Source: DATFAS01 sp035254305 (lineage in GTDB: Bacteria > Bacillota > Bacilli > Aneurinibacillales > RAOX-1). Taken from it: a stretch of 9,865 nucleotides of DNA. The stretch spans positions 1 through 9,865 of the forward strand of contig DATFAS010000058.1 of assembly GCA_035254305.1 (NCBI GenBank). The letters run 5' to 3'. Made by a program: the position numbers and the translations under genes. This document shows positions 6,206 to 9,865 of the stretch, in pieces (within the stretch, counting starts at the first letter, position 1; each line of letters opens with the position of its first letter). The notes below the pieces were generated by a model. The model searched no databases, was not told where the DNA came from, and was given only the letters and a program-made list of their open reading frames with translations.

Positions 6206-6665
6206 CCAATCCACTGATTCGGTGTTCAACTATACAATAACGATACGATAAGGTCCTCACGGGACCTTATTTCAACATTTCAACCCCATTTTATGAAAAT
6301 AAGGAACTCCCAGGCTCTTAATCCTTCTCCAATCCACTGATTCGGTGCTTTCACGATACGATAGGGTCCTCCCGGGACCTTATTTCTACATATCAACCCC
6401 ATTTTATGAAAATAAGGAACTCCCAGGCTCTTAATCCTTCTTCAATCCACTGATTCGGTGCTTTCACGATACGATAAGGTCCTCACGGGACCTTATTTCC
6501 TCATTTCAACCCTATTTTATGAAAATAAGGAACTCCCAGGCTCTTAATCTTCCTCCAATCCACCGAATCGGTGCTTTCACGATATGATAAGTGCATCTCG
6601 GGACCTTACTTGTTCTTAAGTAAATTATTTTCGAACCTAAGGACTCGTAAATTCTTTTTCTGATG
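6206..6665. repeat. 113-bp tandem repeat array, about four copies
   Basis: Copy 1 is 6206-6328 (123 bp, with about 10 extra bases after CGGTG), copy 2 is 6329-6441, copy 3 is 6442-6554, and copy 4 runs from 6555 and decays by about 6665. Copies 2 and 3 differ at only about ten positions. Each unit has three parts: hairpin A, CACTG-ATT-CGGTG (CACCG-AAT-CGGTG in copy 4); hairpin B, ATAAGGTCC-loop5-GGACCTTAT; and a downstream AAATAAGG that can pair with the CCTTATTT of hairpin B. Hairpin B is at 6248-6270, 6361-6383 and 6474-6496. The unit length is not a multiple of three and no frame is preserved, so it is non-coding. Confidence 0.92.
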
Positions 6666-6910
6666 ACTCATCCTTACAGAAGAATAATAAATTTGTCAAA
6701 AAAATGAATTTGGCATGGAAATTCTTTACTTTCTGTGTGGTTTTCGTATGCTTAAGAGAAGTTAGATTTTGTCTGTGCGGAATTAAGCTTTTTTGAGGTA
6801 CCTTCCAAACTTAAACTTCCATGCTAACTCATCTATTGCTGTCGAGTAGGTTTCTCTAAAATGACAAGGTCTCTGCCCAATGTTTGTGAAAAAAGAGGAG
6901 AGAATCGAAT
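6666..6910 (+). promoter_or_regulatory. Upstream region of cheX
   Basis: No gene is seen in these 245 bases. GCTTAA (6750-6755) and TTAAGC (6783-6788) form an inverted repeat with a 27-nt loop, followed by TTTTTT (6789-6794), resembling a weak terminator. TAAA (6857-6860), 14 nt, then GCCCAATG (6875-6882) is a partial match to the sigma-D motility promoter (TAAA, about 15 nt, GCCGATAT). AGAGGAGA (6894-6901) is the cheX ribosome binding site, 9 nt before the ATG. Confidence 0.35.
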
Positions 6911-7378
6911 ATGGTGAATCCGTCGGATTTAATTCCAATCCAAGAATCCATTGAAGAAGCGGTTAAATTAGTGATCCCTCTTCCGATAACGGTGAGGTCT
7001 TCCTTTCAAGTAAGTGATCCCGTTCCCTTAGAGGCTATTAATATTATGCTAGGGTGTACAGGGAATTTTCGTGGTCAGGTTTTTATCGAGTCAAGTGTTG
7101 AATTCTTCAAGCAAATCGGTGCTACCTTGTTTGGGATGGAAATGGAGGGGGAGATGCTTCATTCCTTCATTGGAGAGATGGGAAATATGATCATGGGAAA
7201 TTTCTGTAGCCAACTGTGTGATCGGAAGATTCCTGTTGATATCACTCCTCCAACTGTCATTGAAGGGGTATCAAGGATTTACGGTTTTTCCAATTCAACC
7301 ATTATTCCTATGCAGGTAGGGGATCTGGGAGAGTTGAGATTTGTTTTTATTATAAAAGAAATAATAAAAACTGAATAA
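6911..7378 (+). CDS. cheX: CheX-type chemotaxis phosphatase (CheC/CheX/FliY family)
   Basis: This cytoplasmic protein of 155 residues has the usual CheX length. CheX dephosphorylates CheY-P and so resets the flagellar motor signal. The active-site helix is seen as SFIGEMGNMIMGNF with E89 and N92, matching the family's E-x-x-N pair that acts on the CheY phosphoaspartate. The N-terminal half has the expected pattern of an initial helix (PIQESIEEAVKLV), then strands around IMLGCTGNFRGQVFIE and FKQIGATLFGME. Only one E-x-x-N helix is present, fitting CheX rather than a two-site CheC. It stands alone, not in a che operon, with its own strong ribosome binding site and terminator. No receptor, CheY or flagellar gene lies in the window, so a role outside classical chemotaxis is possible. 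Confidence 0.88.
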   Translation: MVNPSDLIPIQESIEEAVKLVIPLPITVRSSFQVSDPVPLEAINIMLGCTGNFRGQVFIESSVEFFKQIGATLFGMEMEGEMLHSFIGEMGNMIMGNFCSQLCDRKIPVDITPPTVIEGVSRIYGFSNSTIIPMQVGDLGELRFVFIIKEIIKTE

Positions 7379-7414
7379 CAAATTTAGAATACCGTAAATT
7401 CAGATCGGATTTTG

Positions 7415-7442
7415 AACCTACCGTGAAATTGGTAGGTTTTTT
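7415..7442 (+). terminator. Strong intrinsic terminator after cheX
   Basis: AACCTACC (7415-7422) and GGTAGGTT (7431-7438) form a perfect 8-bp stem with an 8-nt loop, leading into a run of six Ts. It separates cheX from the next gene. Confidence 0.9.
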
Positions 7443-7525
7443 GACCTGTTCAACATTAGTTTTCACCTGGTACCAAAGAACCAAAAGTTACGTATGCTTA
7501 CCCTATAGACCTATGTCGAAGAAAA

Positions 7526-7555
7526 TTGGACTTCCAAAAATTAGACTAATAAACT
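7526..7555 (+). promoter_or_regulatory. Candidate promoter with overlapping palindrome
   Basis: TTGGAC (7526-7531) and TAAACT (7550-7555), 18 nt apart, are the best promoter-like pair in the gap 7443-7701. The -35 hexamer lies in a palindrome, TTGGA-CT-TCCAA (7526-7537), that could be an operator. Both hexamers are imperfect. No c-di-GMP riboswitch core was found in this gap. Confidence 0.3.
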
Positions 7556-7574
7556 ATATTTAAAGTAGGGTTGA

Positions 7575-7685
7575 ATGAAAATACAGAACAATAGATGGTT
7601 TTCCAAAAAAAATACAGAGACAAAACATTTGAGGAAGATAATGGAATATTGTTTATGGGTAAATATTTTGAGTCCTAAACAATAG
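7575..7685 (+). CDS. Possible 36-codon leader ORF upstream of the GGDEF-EAL gene
   Basis: ATG 7575 is preceded by AGTAGGG at 4 nt and opens a frame of 36 codons (MKIQNNRWFSKKNTETKHLR then KIMEYCLWVNILSPKQ) ending in TAG 7683-7685. The stop overlaps the AGGGGG ribosome binding site of the next gene (ATG 7702), an arrangement compatible with translational coupling. The product is basic, lacks a signal or known motif, and is short enough to occur by chance. Treat as a candidate only. Confidence 0.25.
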   Translation: MKIQNNRWFSKKNTETKHLRKIMEYCLWVNILSPKQ

Positions 7686-7701
7686 GGGGCACCAGGATGA
7701 A

Positions 7702-9865
7702 ATGTTAAACGATAAAAAATTAACAACTACTCTTCTGGTATTAATTACAATATTATTTTTTGTCATAGTAAATGGTGGATTAATGTTAATAGAAACCTTG
7801 AGTTTAGGCGAAGAACACGAGCAGATGGAACGTCTATATGTGTTTCTCGTTACTCTACCATTTATCTTTTTTTCTTCGATTCAATATTTACAATTACAGA
7901 AGAAAAATTCCCTGTCTAGAGAAACAACGAAGATTCAAGAGATGGTCGTGAAGAATCGGCCCTTGAATGAAGTTTTGGACTTGTTGGCACGCTTATTGGA
8001 ATCCCATTTGAATGGACCGAAGTGTTTGATCCTAATTAGTGATATCGAAGAAGAAAACCTTGTCTATGGGGCGGGACCTAGTTTTCCTCAGAGTTTTATC
8101 GATAAACTTAATTATTTACCAATAAGTCCTAATAGTAGATCATGTGGGACTGCAGCATTTCGCAGGGAACGGGTAGTTGTATATGATATTGCCGAAGATC
8201 CTCTTTGGGAGAATTGGCGGGACGAAGTCCTTCCTTACGGTGTTCGTTCCTGTTGGTCCAATCCTATTTTTTCAAGCACTGGTAGAGTTATCGGTACATT
8301 CGGACTCTTCTTTCATCAGCCGAAATTTCCTTATAATAGAGAAATATCACTGATTGAAAGATATACAAGTCTTGCAGGGATTATCATTGAGCATTATCAA
8401 AGAGCAGAGAAACTCGAAGAAATCGTCAAAAAATCGAAGGTTATTTTTAATCAGTCGAATGATTCTATTTTTCTATATGAATTAGACGATCAAACGGATA
8501 ATCCAAGGTTTCTAGATGTAAACGATACTGCATGTGAACGACTGGGCTATTCTAGAGCTGAGTTGTTACAAATGGGCTTGCGGGATATCATTGCTCCGAA
8601 CTTTGTCGATAAAATACCTTCGATCCTGCATGCCTTGAAAGTGAACAAGCAGTTTACCTCCGAGTGGGAACAGATCCGTAAGGATGGGACTACACTAATA
8701 GTGGAAGCCAGTAGAAGGGTGATTACCCTTCAGGATAAGGAAATCGTTCTTTCGATTAGTCGAGATATCACAAGAAGGAAAAAATCCGAGAAAGAAATTC
8801 AATATTTAGCTACCTATGACTCTCTGACAGGCTTGCTAGGTCGAAGCGGACTTCATCAACGGCTAGAGCAGGAAATTCAGATGGCCCAATTATTCGATTC
8901 TACACGACAGATTGGCGTTATGGTCATTGATCTCGATCGGTTTAAACTGATTAATGATTCTTTCGGACATCCTTTTGGAGATAAAGTCTTGAAGGGATTT
9001 TCGAGTCGGTTACTCCATTGTCTTGATGCAGAGGGGATTTTGAGTCGGTTAGGTGGAGATGAATTTACGATCATTGTGGCTGAGACGAATCAGGAAAGAA
9101 TGGTACAGCTAGCAGAACGAATTCTTGAACTGCAGGAAACACCGATTTTCGTAGAGGAACAGGAACTTTATCTATCCGCTAGTATTGGAATTTCTTTCTA
9201 CCCAGATCATGCAACAGACAGTCATACCCTCATGAAAAATGCGGATGTTGCTATGTATCAGGCTAAAAAGTCTGGGACAAATTTGTATCGAGTTTATCAG
9301 GAAACAGATTCGGTTGAACGATTTATGATAGAGCATGAGCTTCGTAAGGCACTGTTAAATGAAGAGTTTGAGCTTCATTATCAACCACGGGTTGATTTAG
9401 AAACAGGGCTAGTGACAAGTGTTGAAGCACTCATTCGATGGAATCATCCCATTAGAGGAAGAGTTTCTCCAGATCAATTTATCCCAGTGGCTGAGGAAAC
9501 AGGATTAATCGTACCTCTTGGAAGATGGGTAATGAGAACAGCTTGTCAGCAGGCGAAAGTATGGCAGCGAGATTGTGTCATCCCATTAAGTGTTTCAGTC
9601 AATCTTTCAACACTGCAACTTCAATCACATAAATTACAGGAGACGGTTCAGGAGTCCCTAGCTGAATCTGGGCTAGAAGGAAAGTATCTAGAACTAGAAA
9701 TTACAGAGAGCTCATTGATGCATGATATTACATCTGTTATTAGAATATTAAACGATCTGAAGGAATTCGGAATTAGCATTTCAGTGGATGATTTTGGGAC
9801 AGGATATTCGTCACTTAAATATCTACAGCTATTACCGGTGGATGCACTAAAGATAGATAAATCAT
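7702..9865 (+). CDS. Membrane GAF-PAS-GGDEF-EAL cyclic-di-GMP enzyme (3' end outside window)
   Basis: The frame is open from ATG 7702 to the right edge, 721 residues, with the last part of EAL missing. Two membrane segments (about 8-30 and 46-63) are followed by a GAF domain (about 85-235, with SCGTAAF and RSCWSNPIFSSTG), a PAS domain with PAC tail (about 246-365, ending SISRDITRRKKSE), GGDEF (from YDSLTGL near 372) and EAL (from about 545). The cyclase site is complete: IDLDRF, IND, GHPFGD and GGDEF at 451-455. The I-site RxxD is replaced by DAEG. The phosphodiesterase residues visible are EAL 575-577, SVNLS, ELEITES, DDFGTG and LKID. Both enzymes therefore look active, making and breaking c-di-GMP under GAF/PAS control. 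The start has AGGGGG 12 nt upstream and AGGA 4 nt upstream; no other in-frame start follows the stop at 7669. Confidence 0.93.
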   Translation, partial: MLNDKKLTTTLLVLITILFFVIVNGGLMLIETLSLGEEHEQMERLYVFLVTLPFIFFSSIQYLQLQKKNSLSRETTKIQEMVVKNRPLNEVLDLLARLLESHLNGPKCLILISDIEEENLVYGAGPSFPQSFIDKLNYLPISPNSRSCGTAAFRRERVVVYDIAEDPLWENWRDEVLPYGVRSCWSNPIFSSTGRVIGTFGLFFHQPKFPYNREISLIERYTSLAGIIIEHYQRAEKLEEIVKKSKVIFNQSNDSIFLYELDDQTDNPRFLDVNDTACERLGYSRAELLQMGLRDIIAPNFVDKIPSILHALKVNKQFTSEWEQIRKDGTTLIVEASRRVITLQDKEIVLSISRDITRRKKSEKEIQYLATYDSLTGLLGRSGLHQRLEQEIQMAQLFDSTRQIGVMVIDLDRFKLINDSFGHPFGDKVLKGFSSRLLHCLDAEGILSRLGGDEFTIIVAETNQERMVQLAERILELQETPIFVEEQELYLSASIGISFYPDHATDSHTLMKNADVAMYQAKKSGTNLYRVYQETDSVERFMIEHELRKALLNEEFELHYQPRVDLETGLVTSVEALIRWNHPIRGRVSPDQFIPVAEETGLIVPLGRWVMRTACQQAKVWQRDCVIPLSVSVNLSTLQLQSHKLQETVQESLAESGLEGKYLELEITESSLMHDITSVIRILNDLKEFGISISVDDFGTGYSSLKYLQLLPVDALKIDKS

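Noticed and set aside
6206..6665. CRISPR array
   Set aside because: The entire 113-bp unit is repeated; there are no unique spacers between short repeats, and no cas genes are present.
6783..6810. T-box leader upstream of cheX
   Set aside because: The GAGGTACC stretch only loosely recalls a T-box sequence; the AGGGTGGNACCGCG core is absent.
7443..7701. c-di-GMP riboswitch upstream of the GGDEF-EAL gene
   Set aside because: The conserved GEMM core and its tetraloop/receptor pattern are not visible in this gap or upstream of cheX.

Overview
The window looks like chromosome of a Gram-positive, low-to-medium GC Bacillales member, probably Paenibacillaceae or Brevibacillus-like. The reasons are strong AGGAGG-type ribosome binding sites, frequent GTG starts, a copper-amine-oxidase-like repeat domain of the kind common in Paenibacillaceae, a GlnK/GlnL-type two-component pair, a GltT-type glutamate symporter very close to the Bacillus protein, and a CheX protein. 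The genus is an inference. There is no sign of phage, transposase, CRISPR, rRNA or tRNA genes.

Layout. At 1-455 is the 3' end of a protein with two copper-amine-oxidase-like repeats. It converges, across a shared bidirectional terminator, on a small membrane-anchored protein read on the minus strand (504-1001). The divergent gap 1002-1120 separates that gene from an overlapping sensor kinase/response regulator pair (glnK-like 1121-2425, glnL-like 2400-3290). Next come a gap with hairpin and promoter-like signals, a GltT-type sodium/proton:glutamate symporter (3450-4715) and a strong terminator. A DUF2062 membrane protein follows (4952-5488).

The stretch 5489-6910 is the unusual part. It has one small zinc-ribbon gene (5818-5991) and is otherwise non-coding but highly structured. 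It holds a leader with mutually exclusive hairpins, a 38-bp tandem repeat that starts inside the 3' end of the small gene, a 66-bp segment bounded by inverted repeats, and about four tandem copies of a 113-bp unit containing conserved hairpins. After it come an isolated cheX gene (6911-7378) with its own terminator, a possible 36-codon leader ORF, and a large membrane GAF-PAS-GGDEF-EAL protein (from 7702) that runs off the right edge.

How the genes may work together. The kinase and regulator probably sense glutamine/glutamate or a related signal and control the adjacent symporter; in Bacillus subtilis the homologous pair controls glutaminase and glutamine transport instead. CheX (CheY-P phosphatase) and the c-di-GMP enzyme both concern motility and lifestyle switching. 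They have separate transcription signals, so a functional link is inferred from adjacency only. The best candidate for something undescribed is the repeat and hairpin region 5660-6665.
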